From: Amycolatopsis sp. A133
GTDB lineage: Bacteria > Actinomycetota > Actinomycetes > Mycobacteriales > Pseudonocardiaceae
DNA length: 64,000 bases
Direction of reading: 5' to 3'
NCBI RefSeq assembly: GCF_031082405.1
Contig: NZ_JAVHJU010000067.1
Coordinates: forward strand, 186,001 to 250,000
A program made the translations under genes and the position numbers. Shown here in pieces: positions 23,054-31,154 of the stretch (positions within the stretch are counted from its first letter, which is position 1; each line of letters begins with the position of its first letter). The notes under the pieces were generated by a model. It did not search any database, was not told where the DNA came from, and saw only the letters and a list, made by a program, of their open reading frames with translations.

Positions 23054-24610
23054 TCACGCTTCCCGGATCTGTTGCCAGATCAAGAAGTAGGCCCGGTGGA
23101 CGACGTGCGCGACGCGGCTCTGCGCCGGCGTCGCACCGAAGGAGGCGAAGGAGCGCCACCAGCCCGCGCGTTCGAGCGCGTGCGCGGCCAGCTCCGGCCG
23201 CGGGGCACCGGGCTTGCCGAGCTGGGCGCCGACGTCGGCGTTGCTGCCGACCCGCAGCACCTCTTCGGAGAGGTCCTCCGGCATGTCGACCGCGCCGGAG
23301 GCGACCAGCGTCAGCGCTTCGAGCAACCGCAGCTGGTGGGCCTCGGGCTTGGCGAGCAGCACCTCGATGGCGTCGTGGACGCGCTGGCGCTCGGCCGGGT
23401 CGGCCGACGCGTGCGCGAGCGCGGTCACCGAGGCCAGCGCCGCGGCCGCCTTGATGCCGTCGGCGCGGGCCGCGAACACCACCGCCAGCCGCTGCCGGAC
23501 GGCTTCGAGGCCGGACGCGTCGAGCAGCGCCCGCCGCAACGCGCCCGCCGTGATCTCCGGTTCCTTGCGGATGGCCTCGACGGCGTGCGAGATGCCGAAC
23601 AGGTCGAGCTTCTCCAGCAGCCGCAGCCGGGTGCCCGCCGGCACGTCGCACTCCCAGCTCGTGAAGATGTCAGCCGAGATCAACATGGTCTGCAGGACGT
23701 CGTCGTCGAGGTCGGCGAGCTGCCGCAGGGCCTCGGCGTCGGCCGAGGTGAACCCGCCGGACTCGGCGGACTCGGCGATCAGCCCGATCACCGGCAGCAC
23801 GTCGGCGACCCGCGGCTTCAGCGTCGACGCCTGCTTCTCGGCGAGCAGCGTCGCGGCCTTCCAGACGTCGCCGCCGGCGCCTTCGACCGACTCGGGCGCG
23901 ATGGTATCGGCCTTGTTGAGGACGGCGATCGCGTTGACCGGACCGGCCTCACGGCTCGCCGTGGCCGCGGTGAAGGCGGCGAGGGCCTGCTGGTCGTCCG
24001 CGCGGACCCCCTGGGTGACGACGTACAGGACGGCCTCCGCGCCGGCGACGGCGTTGCGCGAGGTGTCGTCGAGCTCGTCGGAGCCCTCTTCGTCGTCTTC
24101 TTTGCGGTGCTTCGCCGCGCCCAGGAGCTGCTCGGTGCGGGACACCGAAGCGGCGTCGAGCGAGCCGAGGCCCGGGGTGTCGATCACCGTCATGCCCTGG
24201 AGCACGGCGTTGGTCAGGTACGCCTCGATGTGCGACACCTGCTCGATGTCGACGCCCAGCTCGGCGGGGATCATGCCGTCGGAAGCGAAGGGCAGCACCT
24301 GCTTGCGGCCGTCGGTGAAGACGATCTCGACCCGGTCCACCGTGCCGTACTGGAAGCGGGTCACCAGCCGCGTGCACTCGCCGATGTCGGTCGGCGCGAC
24401 CCGGCGCCCGATCAGCGCGTTGACCAGCGTGGACTTGCCCGACTTGATCCGGCCGGCCACGGCCACCTGCAGGGGCGCCCCGAGCCGGCGCAGCACCTCG
24501 GCGAACCCGGCGGCGGTGCGCGCGGAGACCTGCGGCTGCAGGCGGTGACACAGGTTGGCCACCGACATCGACAGCGGACCCGCGAGCCGGCCCTGCTCCG
24601 GTGACGTCAC
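23054..24610 (-). CDS. Dynamin-like GTPase (short, IniC/DynB-like)
   Basis: A 518-aa protein. G1 is GRIKSGKS (53-60), G3 DTPG (144-147) in TVIDTPGLGSLD, and G4 NKAD (232-235). An acidic insert KHRKEDDEEGSDELDDTSRN follows G3. The rest is helical with no evident membrane segment, as in IniC/DynB-type partners that pair with a longer membrane-anchored dynamin. The 612-aa paralogue at 18968-20806 is the obvious partner. GTG 24610 is the first candidate; an internal ATG (residue 15, MSVANLCHRLQ) is possible. It is divergent from a histidine kinase gene. Confidence 0.82.
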   Translation of the reverse strand: MTSPEQGRLAGPLSMSVANLCHRLQPQVSARTAAGFAEVLRRLGAPLQVAVAGRIKSGKSTLVNALIGRRVAPTDIGECTRLVTRFQYGTVDRVEIVFTDGRKQVLPFASDGMIPAELGVDIEQVSHIEAYLTNAVLQGMTVIDTPGLGSLDAASVSRTEQLLGAAKHRKEDDEEGSDELDDTSRNAVAGAEAVLYVVTQGVRADDQQALAAFTAATASREAGPVNAIAVLNKADTIAPESVEGAGGDVWKAATLLAEKQASTLKPRVADVLPVIGLIAESAESGGFTSADAEALRQLADLDDDVLQTMLISADIFTSWECDVPAGTRLRLLEKLDLFGISHAVEAIRKEPEITAGALRRALLDASGLEAVRQRLAVVFAARADGIKAAAALASVTALAHASADPAERQRVHDAIEVLLAKPEAHQLRLLEALTLVASGAVDMPEDLSEEVLRVGSNADVGAQLGKPGAPRPELAAHALERAGWWRSFASFGATPAQSRVAHVVHRAYFLIWQQIREA

Positions 24611-24752
24611 GGCCCCCAGCCCTCCCCCGTCTCACGGACAGCCCCTGTACGGACCACCCCTGAATCGTGCCATGCTCCTCATCCGCAGGTCGCACCGAAG
24701 GTGGTACCGGCGACCGACGCGCGAGCTCCGCCGCCCGACCTAGTGTTGTGTG

Positions 24753-25946
24753 GTGCGACGGCTGAGTCTCTGGATGCGTGCCCACCCCATGGCGGGCGAC
24801 ACGGTGCTCGCCGTCCTGCTCGGCCTGTTCGACCTGCTGCTGTTCGCCGCCGACGGCTTCGACGAAATCGCCGAGCTGCCGCCCTGGTACGTCGCGGTGC
24901 CGCTGGACATCGCGATGGTGGTGCCGCTGGTGTTCCGGCGGAGGTCACCGCTGTGGTCGGCCTACACCGTGCTGGTGCTGAGCGTCGTGCACGGGTCGCT
25001 CCAGCTCGGCACCGCCGGCGCCGCCGGGCTGGCGATGAGCATCTACTCGGTCGTCGTCTACGTGGGGCGGCGGCAGGGTCTGGTCTTCGTCGGCGCCGTG
25101 GTCCTCTCCTCGGCCGTGCAGCTGGCGCTGGAGCAGACGGACGAGCTCGTCATCTCGGTGCTGTTCCTGGCGTTCGGGATCGCCCTGTGCTGGACCCTCG
25201 GCGAGTTCGTCGGGGCCCGGCGCGCCTACGACGTGGAAGTGGAGGCCAGGTTGCACCTGCTCGAGACCGAACGGGACCAGGCCACCCGGATTGCGGTGGC
25301 CGAAGAACGCGGACGGATCGCCCGCGAGCTGCACGACGTCGTCGCGCACGCGGTGAGCGTGATGGTCGTGCAGGCCGACGGCGCGTCCTACGCGATGCAG
25401 AGCAACCCCGAACTCGCCCAGCGGGCCCTGCACACGATTTCCGAGACGGGCCGCGGCGCGCTGGGCGAACTGCGGCGGCTGCTGGACGTGCTCCGCAGCG
25501 ACGACGCCGACGGCGAGCCGCGGGTGCCGCAGCCGGACGTGCACGCCCTCGCCGAGCTGGCCGACCGGATGCGCGCCGCCGGGGTGCCGGTGGAGCTGGA
25601 AGCCGGCGAGCTCGGCGACCTGCCCGCCGGCGTCTCGCTGGGGATCTACCGGATCGTGCAGGAGTCGCTGACCAACACGCTCAAGCACGCCGGCCGCGGC
25701 GCAACGGCGTCGGTGCGGGTGCACCGCACCGGCGACCTGGTGGAGGTGCTGGTGTCCGACGACGGCGCCGGCGCTGTCCCGCAGCTGGTCCCCGCCGGCC
25801 GGCGCGACCCCCGGCTGCCGGGCGGCAACGGCCTGATCGGCATGCGCGAGCGCGCGCACGTGTACGGCGGGACATTGGACGTGGGCCCGGCTCCGGGCGG
25901 AGGGTGGCAGGTCCGCGCGGCCCTGCCGGTTAGGTTGGACAAGTGA
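24753..25946 (+). CDS. NarL-type sensor histidine kinase
   Basis: A 397-aa sensor kinase. The N-terminal half has four to five membrane helices (GDTVLAVLLGLFDLLLFAAD, VPLDIAMVVPLVF and so on), then the dimerisation and phosphoacceptor box GRIARELHDVVAHAVSVMVV (HisKA_3 type). An HATPase region follows with ESLTNTLKHAG (N-box), VLVSDDGAG and GGNGLIGMRERA. GTG 24753 is chosen over the adjacent GTG 24750 because TAGTGT ends exactly 6 nt before it. The stop overlaps the regulator start by 4 bp (GTGA). The signal is unknown. Confidence 0.9.
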   Translation: MRRLSLWMRAHPMAGDTVLAVLLGLFDLLLFAADGFDEIAELPPWYVAVPLDIAMVVPLVFRRRSPLWSAYTVLVLSVVHGSLQLGTAGAAGLAMSIYSVVVYVGRRQGLVFVGAVVLSSAVQLALEQTDELVISVLFLAFGIALCWTLGEFVGARRAYDVEVEARLHLLETERDQATRIAVAEERGRIARELHDVVAHAVSVMVVQADGASYAMQSNPELAQRALHTISETGRGALGELRRLLDVLRSDDADGEPRVPQPDVHALAELADRMRAAGVPVELEAGELGDLPAGVSLGIYRIVQESLTNTLKHAGRGATASVRVHRTGDLVEVLVSDDGAGAVPQLVPAGRRDPRLPGGNGLIGMRERAHVYGGTLDVGPAPGGGWQVRAALPVRLDK

Positions 25947-26599
25947 TCCGGGTGGTGGTCGTCGACGACCAGGAACTGATGCGCGTCGGGTTCCGCATGG
26001 TGCTGGGTGCGCAAGCCGACATCGACGTCGTCGGCGAGGCGGGCGACGGCGCGCAGGCGATCAAGCTGGCCGAGGAGCTGCGCCCCGACGTCGTGCTGAT
26101 GGACGTCCGGATGCCGGTGCTCGACGGCGTCGAGGCGACGAAGCGGATCGTCGCCGACGGCACCGCGCGCGTGCTCGTGATGACGACGTTCGACCTCGAC
26201 GAGTACGTCTACGCGGCGCTGCAAGGCGGGGCGAGCGGGTTCCTCCTCAAGGACACCCAGCCCGACCACCTGGTGTCGGCGCTGCGCGCGGTCGCTTCGG
26301 GCGACGCGGTGGTGTCGCCGTCGGTGACCCGCCGCCTCCTGGACCGCTTCGTCGGCACCGGCGGCTCCCCGATGCGGGACACCGCCGAACTGGACGTGCT
26401 CACCGACCGCGAACGCGAGGTGCTCGTGCTGATCGCCAAGGGCATGTCGAACCTGGAGATCGCCGACACGCTGTTCCTCTCCGAGGCGACGGTGAAGACG
26501 CACGTCGGACGGATCCTGGCGAAGCTGGAGCTGCGAGACCGGGTCCAGGCCGTGGTCCTCGCCTACGAAACCGGCCTCGCCCGCCCCGGCATCTCCTGA
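25943..26599 (+). CDS. NarL/LuxR-type response regulator
   Basis: A 218-aa regulator. The receiver domain has DDQE near the N-terminus, the phosphoacceptor Asp in VVLMDVRMP, the switch Thr in VLVMTTFDLDEYVY and Lys in GFLLKDT. The C-terminal LuxR HTH reads LTDREREVLVLIAKGMSNLE and TLFLSEATVKTHVGRILAKL. It is coupled to the kinase upstream. Its DNA target is unknown; the tandem ABC units at 29.3-32.8 kb are candidates only by proximity. Confidence 0.92.
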   Translation: MIRVVVVDDQELMRVGFRMVLGAQADIDVVGEAGDGAQAIKLAEELRPDVVLMDVRMPVLDGVEATKRIVADGTARVLVMTTFDLDEYVYAALQGGASGFLLKDTQPDHLVSALRAVASGDAVVSPSVTRRLLDRFVGTGGSPMRDTAELDVLTDREREVLVLIAKGMSNLEIADTLFLSEATVKTHVGRILAKLELRDRVQAVVLAYETGLARPGIS

Positions 26600-26603
26600 C
26601 CCC

Positions 26604-27530
26604 TCACGCGGCACTTTCACGTGAAAGCTCCGCGCGGACCGCCGCGACCACAGCCTTCGGCGCTCCGTACAGCTCAGCCTTGGTGACGATCACGAAGCGC
26701 CAGCCCAACGCGCGAATCGCCGCTCGGCGTGCCTCGTCTCGCTGCGGCTGGGCACCATCTCGGTGCCAGTCGCCGTCGTACTCCACTGCGAGCTTCCGGT
26801 CGGGAAAGGCCAGGTCCAACCGGCCCACGAACGCGCCTTGTTCGTCGAAGACCTGAACCTGGAGGTCGGGGGCGAGGCCGGCTACGGTTAGCCAGACCCG
26901 CAACTCGGACTCGGGAATGCTCTCCGAACGCGGATCGGCGAGCTGGAGGGCTCTTCGCGCGCGGACGATCCCGTTCTCCCGGCGGCCTTTCAGGTAGGCC
27001 GCCAGCGCCGTCGCGTCGACCTCACCGACTCGGAGCAATGCGTCGAGGTAGCCGACGACCCTCGGAAGCGAGCGGTGCAGCTTCGTGTCGGTCAGGATGT
27101 CGAAGACGAGGCGTGCTGACGACGCCAACCGGATTTCCCGCCAAGGCTCGCTGTCGATCCGCCCCCGGCTGGTCCGCCGGATGTGCACGCCGTCCTGCAC
27201 GGCGAACAACACACTTTCCGGCAGGACGAACTCGACGGGGTCGTGCACTCCGGCCAGTTCCACGCCGCGGACGGTCGAGGCCGAGCAGCCGGTGAGAACC
27301 GCGCACGGCGGCGCCAGGAGCGCAGCGGCTCGGCAACGCAGCACATGCGTGATCGGGGTCGCCGAAGCCACGTAGACGTTGCGGAAGAGCTTCGTGAACA
27401 GCGGTGATCGCAGGGCCTGTTCGGTCACGGCCCCCGCGGCGATGGCATTGCTGCCCAGGAAAGGCTCGGCGAACTCGAACTCGGCGGAGGCGTACAACAC
27501 GAGCCGAGAATGCCGCACCCCCGGCCGCAA
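26604..27530 (-). CDS. DUF559-domain protein with AbiEi-like N-terminus
   Basis: A 308-aa protein. The N-terminal part (ALRSPLFTKLFRNVYVASAT and a wHTH-like ITHVLRCRAAALLAPPCAVL, TGCSAS) resembles AbiEi-type antitoxin/winged-helix proteins. The C-terminal DUF559 domain has a PD-(D/E)xK-like nuclease core: ESELRVWL, GRLDLAFPDRKLAVEYDGDW, then RDEARRAAIRALGWRFVIVT (VSR-like). Such genes are numerous and scattered in Pseudonocardiaceae; their function is unknown. The start is uncertain (TTG 27530, GTG 27518 or later). The last codons read through one copy of the CTTTCACGTGAAAG palindrome. Confidence 0.65.
   Translation of the reverse strand: MRPGVRHSRLVLYASAEFEFAEPFLGSNAIAAGAVTEQALRSPLFTKLFRNVYVASATPITHVLRCRAAALLAPPCAVLTGCSASTVRGVELAGVHDPVEFVLPESVLFAVQDGVHIRRTSRGRIDSEPWREIRLASSARLVFDILTDTKLHRSLPRVVGYLDALLRVGEVDATALAAYLKGRRENGIVRARRALQLADPRSESIPESELRVWLTVAGLAPDLQVQVFDEQGAFVGRLDLAFPDRKLAVEYDGDWHRDGAQPQRDEARRAAIRALGWRFVIVTKAELYGAPKAVVAAVRAELSRESAA
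26613..26632. repeat. Single copy of the CTTTCACGTGAAAG palindrome
   Basis: A 14-bp perfect palindrome CTTTCACGTGAAAG lies between the convergent response regulator and DUF559 genes and within the last codons of the latter, where it encodes LSRES. It is the same unit found doubled at 27594-27644 and 34311-34367. Confidence 0.7.
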
Positions 27531-27559
27531 ACCGCCGCTTCAAGATCAACTAACCCGAG

Positions 27560-27589
27560 TTGTCCACACCCCATTCAAGTTGTGGACAA
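27560..27589. promoter_or_regulatory. Inverted pair of perfect DnaA boxes
   Basis: TTGTCCACA (27560-27568) and its reverse TGTGGACAA (27581-27589) lie 12 bp apart upstream of the DUF559 gene. Both match the actinobacterial DnaA-box consensus fully. Confidence 0.5.
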
Positions 27590-27593
27590 CCCC

Positions 27594-27644
27594 AGCTTTC
27601 ACGTGAAAGCTCCCACCTGGGTCCCGAGCTTTCACGTGAAAGTG
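27594..27644. terminator. Double-palindrome terminator after the SDR gene
   Basis: Two copies of the palindrome (27594-27611, a perfect 18-mer, and 27627-27644) are separated by 15 bp and together form one long stem. It begins 6 bp past the stop of the leftward SDR gene. Confidence 0.75.
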
Positions 27645-27649
27645 CGGGG

Positions 27650-28561
27650 TTAGCGGAAGGCGTCGGGTGGGGTGGTTGCGGGGTCTTTGCCTGCGTTGCG
27701 GACTTCGGTGAGCCAACGGCCGAAGTCCGGGCGGTCGCCGTCGATGTCCGTGTAGCCGTACTCCTTCATCAACGTCCAGGACGCCAGCGTCCGGCCCGCG
27801 AAGCGGGAGACCTCGGGGTCTTGGGCGAGGGCTGCGACGCCTCGGGCCAGCAAGTACGGCGTCTCGGAGATCTTGAAGTCGACCGGGGCGAGCTTGCCGA
27901 TCGCGTCGCGCCAGTTTTCCTCCGTCACCTCGAAGTGGTCGAGCATCGACTCCGAGCGCAGGAACCCCGGCGTCACCGCGAGGCCGACGCAGCCGTCGTT
28001 CTTCAGCTCGGCTCCGAGGGCGCGGCCGAGCGCGCGGATGCCGCACTTGGCCAGGTAGTAGGGGAGACCGGCGCCGACGTAGTCGTCGTTGTCGCCGTCG
28101 GTCACCTCCAGGACGAGCCCGCGGCGGGCGATCACCAGCGGCAGGAGCTTGTGCAGCGCGATGAGGTGCGTGTCGAGCGCGTTGTGCGTCAGGGTGAGCG
28201 CGTCCTCCAGCGGCGTCTCCCAGAAGGGCGCGTCGAAGTGGAAGTACATGTCGCCGCCCCAGACGTCGTCGACCAGGATGTCGATTCCGTCCACTTCGGA
28301 CTCGACGCGGGCCTTCAACGCGTCCACATCGGACACCGACGTGAAGTCGCAGCGGACCACCACCGCGCGCCCGCCGGCCGCCTCGACCAGTTCGCCCGTC
28401 TCTTCGATCGTCTCCGGTCGCTTCATCGGTGACGTCTTTTCGCGCGTCGTGCGGCCGGTGACGTACACCGTCGCGCCCGCGCGGCCCAGCTCCACCGCGA
28501 TCGCCCGGCCACAACCACGGGTCGCCCCGGTGACCACCGCGACCTTGCCCTGCAAACTCAT
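27650..28561 (-). CDS. Short-chain dehydrogenase/reductase with altered catalytic Ser
   Basis: A 303-aa SDR. The nucleotide-binding TGATRGCGRAIA (TGxxxGxG) and catalytic YYLAKCG (YxxxK) are present. At the position where the Ser of the triad is expected, the sequence is LVLEVTDGDNDDY, with Thr or Asp instead. A C-terminal extension (LMKEYGYTDIDGDRPDFGRW) is found in a subgroup of actinobacterial SDRs. Its ATG overlaps the stop of a TetR gene (ATGA, 28558-28561), so it is a likely target of that regulator. Substrate unknown. Confidence 0.85.
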   Translation of the reverse strand: MSLQGKVAVVTGATRGCGRAIAVELGRAGATVYVTGRTTREKTSPMKRPETIEETGELVEAAGGRAVVVRCDFTSVSDVDALKARVESEVDGIDILVDDVWGGDMYFHFDAPFWETPLEDALTLTHNALDTHLIALHKLLPLVIARRGLVLEVTDGDNDDYVGAGLPYYLAKCGIRALGRALGAELKNDGCVGLAVTPGFLRSESMLDHFEVTEENWRDAIGKLAPVDFKISETPYLLARGVAALAQDPEVSRFAGRTLASWTLMKEYGYTDIDGDRPDFGRWLTEVRNAGKDPATTPPDAFR

Positions 28562-29145
28562 GCGTCCTCCCGTCCCCGCCACGCGGCCAGCACCGCGTCG
28601 ACGTCCTCCGCCAGCCGGTCGGCCAGCCGCCCGTGCGGCCGGATCGACCAGTCGATCGACACCCCATTGAGCACGCCGAGCACCGCACGGGCCGCCCGCG
28701 GCACGCTCGGCGCGTACGGCAAGGCAGGAGCCGCCGCCCGCACCAGCCGCCGCAGTTCTTCCTCGACTGCCGTGAAGTGCTCGCCCAGCAGCGACCGCAG
28801 CACCGGGTCGCCGATGTCCACACCGAACTGACCCAGGTGGTTCGCCGCCTCTTCGGCGTCACCGAGCACCGCGTAGACCGACACCGCCGCGGCGCGCAGG
28901 CCCTCGACCGGGTCGCCGGCCCGCTCGGCGCACTCCCGCATCTGCGCGACCGCCCGCCGCGTGGCCCGACGGCTCATCGCCTGCAGCAGACCGCTCTTCG
29001 AGCCGAACCGCTGCGCGACCGTGCCGACCGAAACCCCGGCTTCCGAAGCCACCTGCGCGAGCGTGAAACCGGGGCCGCAGCGGCCGATCACGGTCTCCGC
29101 CGCACCCAGCAGCCGCTCGTCGGTGATGCTCCTCGGCCGGGCCAC
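28558..29145 (-). CDS. TetR family regulator of the SDR gene
   Basis: A 195-aa TetR protein: GAAETVIGRCGPGFTLAQVA, SEAGVSVGTVAQRFGSKSGL, then a helical ligand domain. GTG 29145 is used; the in-frame sequence has no better start. The operator-like dyad at 29152-29170 lies directly upstream. Translational coupling to the SDR suggests a self-contained regulator-enzyme unit. Confidence 0.85.
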   Translation of the reverse strand: MARPRSITDERLLGAAETVIGRCGPGFTLAQVASEAGVSVGTVAQRFGSKSGLLQAMSRRATRRAVAQMRECAERAGDPVEGLRAAAVSVYAVLGDAEEAANHLGQFGVDIGDPVLRSLLGEHFTAVEEELRRLVRAAAPALPYAPSVPRAARAVLGVLNGVSIDWSIRPHGRLADRLAEDVDAVLAAWRGREDA

Positions 29146-29151
29146 CCAGTT

Positions 29152-29170
29152 ATTGAACCACAGTTCATTA
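29152..29170. promoter_or_regulatory. Candidate TetR operator upstream of the tetR-SDR operon
   Basis: TGAAC and GTTCA arms around CACA, within an AT-rich context ATTGAAC...GTTCATTA, adjoin the regulator start codon. Confidence 0.45.
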
Positions 29171-29238
29171 ATAGGTGCGAATCAGGGTTGCCTCAGGGTC
29201 ATCACGGATCGCGCATCGGCCGAAGAGCCAGCAAGGTA

Positions 29239-29250
29239 CTACTCAGGTAG
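29239..29250. promoter_or_regulatory. Small dyad upstream of the first ABC unit
   Basis: CTAC-TCAG-GTAG, 92 bp upstream of the ABC ATPase start, in a 197-bp intergenic region that must carry the promoters of tetR and the ABC unit. No other feature was seen there. Confidence 0.3.
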
Positions 29251-29342
29251 GGGGAGCGGTTCGGCCTACAGGGTGACGCGCGAACCATCCCCGACCCGCG
29301 ACGATGAACGCGTCGTAAGCGAGGGGCGGAAGAGGAGCAGTC

Positions 29343-30281
29343 ATGATCGAGGCAACGGGCCTCACCAAACGGTACGGAAAAACGCTGGCGGTGAACAACC
29401 TGTCGTTCTCCGTGGCCGCGGGTCAGGTCACCGGCTTCCTCGGTCCGAACGGGGCGGGCAAGTCCACCACCATGCGGATGATCCTGGGCTTGGACAACCC
29501 GACCGGTGGCCAGGTCACCATCGGGGGCAAGAAGTACCACGAGCTCAAGGAGCCGCTGCGCACCGTCGGCGCGTTGCTCGACGCGAAGTGGGTGCACCCC
29601 AACCGTTCGGCGCGCGCCCACCTGCAGTGGATGGCGAAGTCCAACCGCATTCCCGCCGCCCGCGTCGAGGAGGTCCTCGACACGGTCGGCCTGACGAGTG
29701 TGGCGGGCAAGCGCGCCGGCGGGTTCTCGCTCGGCATGTCGCAGCGGCTCGGCATCGCGGCCGCCCTGCTCGGCGACCCCGAGGTGCTGCTGTTCGACGA
29801 GCCGGTGAACGGCCTCGACCCCGAGGGCATCCTCTGGATCCGGAAGTTCATGCACCGCTTGGCCGAGGAAGGCCGCACTGTTTTTGTGTCGAGCCACCTG
29901 CTTTCGGAGATGGCGCTGACCGCGAGCAACCTCGTGGTGATCGGCCGGGGACAGCTGATTTCGCAGTCGTCCACCGAAGACTTCGTCGCTCGCGCAGCGG
30001 AAAACACGGTGAAGGTGCGTTCTCCGCAGCTGGCCGAGCTCCGGGACGCCCTGCAGCGCGCCAGCGCCGGCGTCACCGAGGAGGCGAACGCGCTCGTGGT
30101 GTCCGGGATGGACAGCGACAAGATCGGGGAGATCGCGGCCGCCAACCGGATCGTGCTGCACGAGCTGAGCCCGCAGACCGGCTCGCTCGAGCAGGCCTTC
30201 ATGCAGATCACCGGCGACTCCGTCGAGTACCACACCGGTCTCGACGCCGAGGCGCAGCACGTGCTCGAGTCCGCCAAGTAA
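29343..30281 (+). CDS. ABC-2 type exporter ATPase (unit 1)
   Basis: A 312-aa ATP-binding subunit of the DrrA/BcrA type: Walker A GPNGAGKST, a signature FSLGMSQRLGIA (LGMSQ), Walker B VLLFDEPVNGLDP and switch VFVSSHLLSEM. A C-terminal domain of about 90 residues follows (VKVRSPQLAELRDALQRASA, LHELSPQTGSLEQAFMQIT). ATG 29343 has GAGGAG about 6 nt upstream. The permease starts 17 bp after its stop. It is one of two tandem copies of the same unit. Confidence 0.9.
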   Translation: MIEATGLTKRYGKTLAVNNLSFSVAAGQVTGFLGPNGAGKSTTMRMILGLDNPTGGQVTIGGKKYHELKEPLRTVGALLDAKWVHPNRSARAHLQWMAKSNRIPAARVEEVLDTVGLTSVAGKRAGGFSLGMSQRLGIAAALLGDPEVLLFDEPVNGLDPEGILWIRKFMHRLAEEGRTVFVSSHLLSEMALTASNLVVIGRGQLISQSSTEDFVARAAENTVKVRSPQLAELRDALQRASAGVTEEANALVVSGMDSDKIGEIAAANRIVLHELSPQTGSLEQAFMQITGDSVEYHTGLDAEAQHVLESAK

Positions 30282-30298
30282 CCGGGGAAACCAAGATC

Positions 30299-31048
30299 AT
30301 GAATCTGCTCGCGGTCGAACGCATCAAGCTGTTCAGCACCCGCTCACCGTGGTGGTGCGCGCTCATCACCCTGGCCCTGACCATCGGCTTCGCGGCCATC
30401 ATCGCCGGCGCGACGCCGTCCGACGCCCAGCTCTCGCTGTCGGCCACCCAGTTCGGCGGCTCCCAGTTCGGCATCGCCGTCGTCATGGTGCTCGCCGCGC
30501 TCTCGGTGACCACCGAATACCGCTTCAACACCATCCGCACCACGTTCCAGGCGGTGCCGCACCGCTCGCCGGCGCTGATCGCCAAGGCGATCCTCGTCGC
30601 GCTGGTGGCGCTGGTCATCGGCGAGATCGCCGCCTTCGGCGCGCTGGGCCTGGGCATGCTCATGCGGCCGAACGACGGCCTCGGCCTGCACACCTCGCAG
30701 GACTGGATGAACGTCGCCGGGCTCGGGCCGGTGTTCGCCATCAGCGCGGTGCTCGCGGTGGCGCTCGGAATTCTGATCCGGCACAGCGCGGGCGCCATCG
30801 CGCTGCTGCTCATCTACTACTTGGCCGTCGAAGAGCTGGTGCAGCTGATCCCGAAGATCGGGAACCACATCCACGAGTGGCTGCCGTTCAACGTGGCGAA
30901 CAAGTTCCTGCGCGGCTCGGCGGAGGTCGACGGCCCGGCGCCGTCGGACTCGCCGCTGAGCCCCGGCTGGGCGCTGGCGTACTTCGCCGGCATCGCCATC
31001 GTGTTCCTGCTCGTCGCGCTCGGGGTCGCGAAGAAGCGGGACGCCTGA
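30299..31048 (+). CDS. ABC-2 type exporter permease (unit 1)
   Basis: A 249-aa permease with six predicted helices. It starts MNLLAVERIKLFSTRSPWWC and contains VTTEYRFNTIRTTFQAVPHR, a cytoplasmic loop conserved with the copy at 32069. It exports an unknown substrate together with the adjacent ATPase. ATG 30299 follows a short AACCAAGATC leader. It is closed by the strong hairpin at 31072-31120. Confidence 0.88.
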   Translation: MNLLAVERIKLFSTRSPWWCALITLALTIGFAAIIAGATPSDAQLSLSATQFGGSQFGIAVVMVLAALSVTTEYRFNTIRTTFQAVPHRSPALIAKAILVALVALVIGEIAAFGALGLGMLMRPNDGLGLHTSQDWMNVAGLGPVFAISAVLAVALGILIRHSAGAIALLLIYYLAVEELVQLIPKIGNHIHEWLPFNVANKFLRGSAEVDGPAPSDSPLSPGWALAYFAGIAIVFLLVALGVAKKRDA

Positions 31049-31071
31049 GGGGAAACAGGGGAAATAGGGGG

Positions 31072-31120
31072 AACACCGGATCCGGGTCGCGCTGTCGGGG
31101 GGCGACCCGGATCCGGTGTT
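31072..31120 (+). terminator. Terminator between the two ABC units
   Basis: Perfect 19-bp arms (31072-31090 and 31102-31120) with an 11-base loop, ending GTGTTT. It separates the tandem ABC units into distinct transcripts. Confidence 0.85.
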
Positions 31121-31154
31121 TCGCAGTAGGCTCTGCTGGACGGACGGGGGAGCC

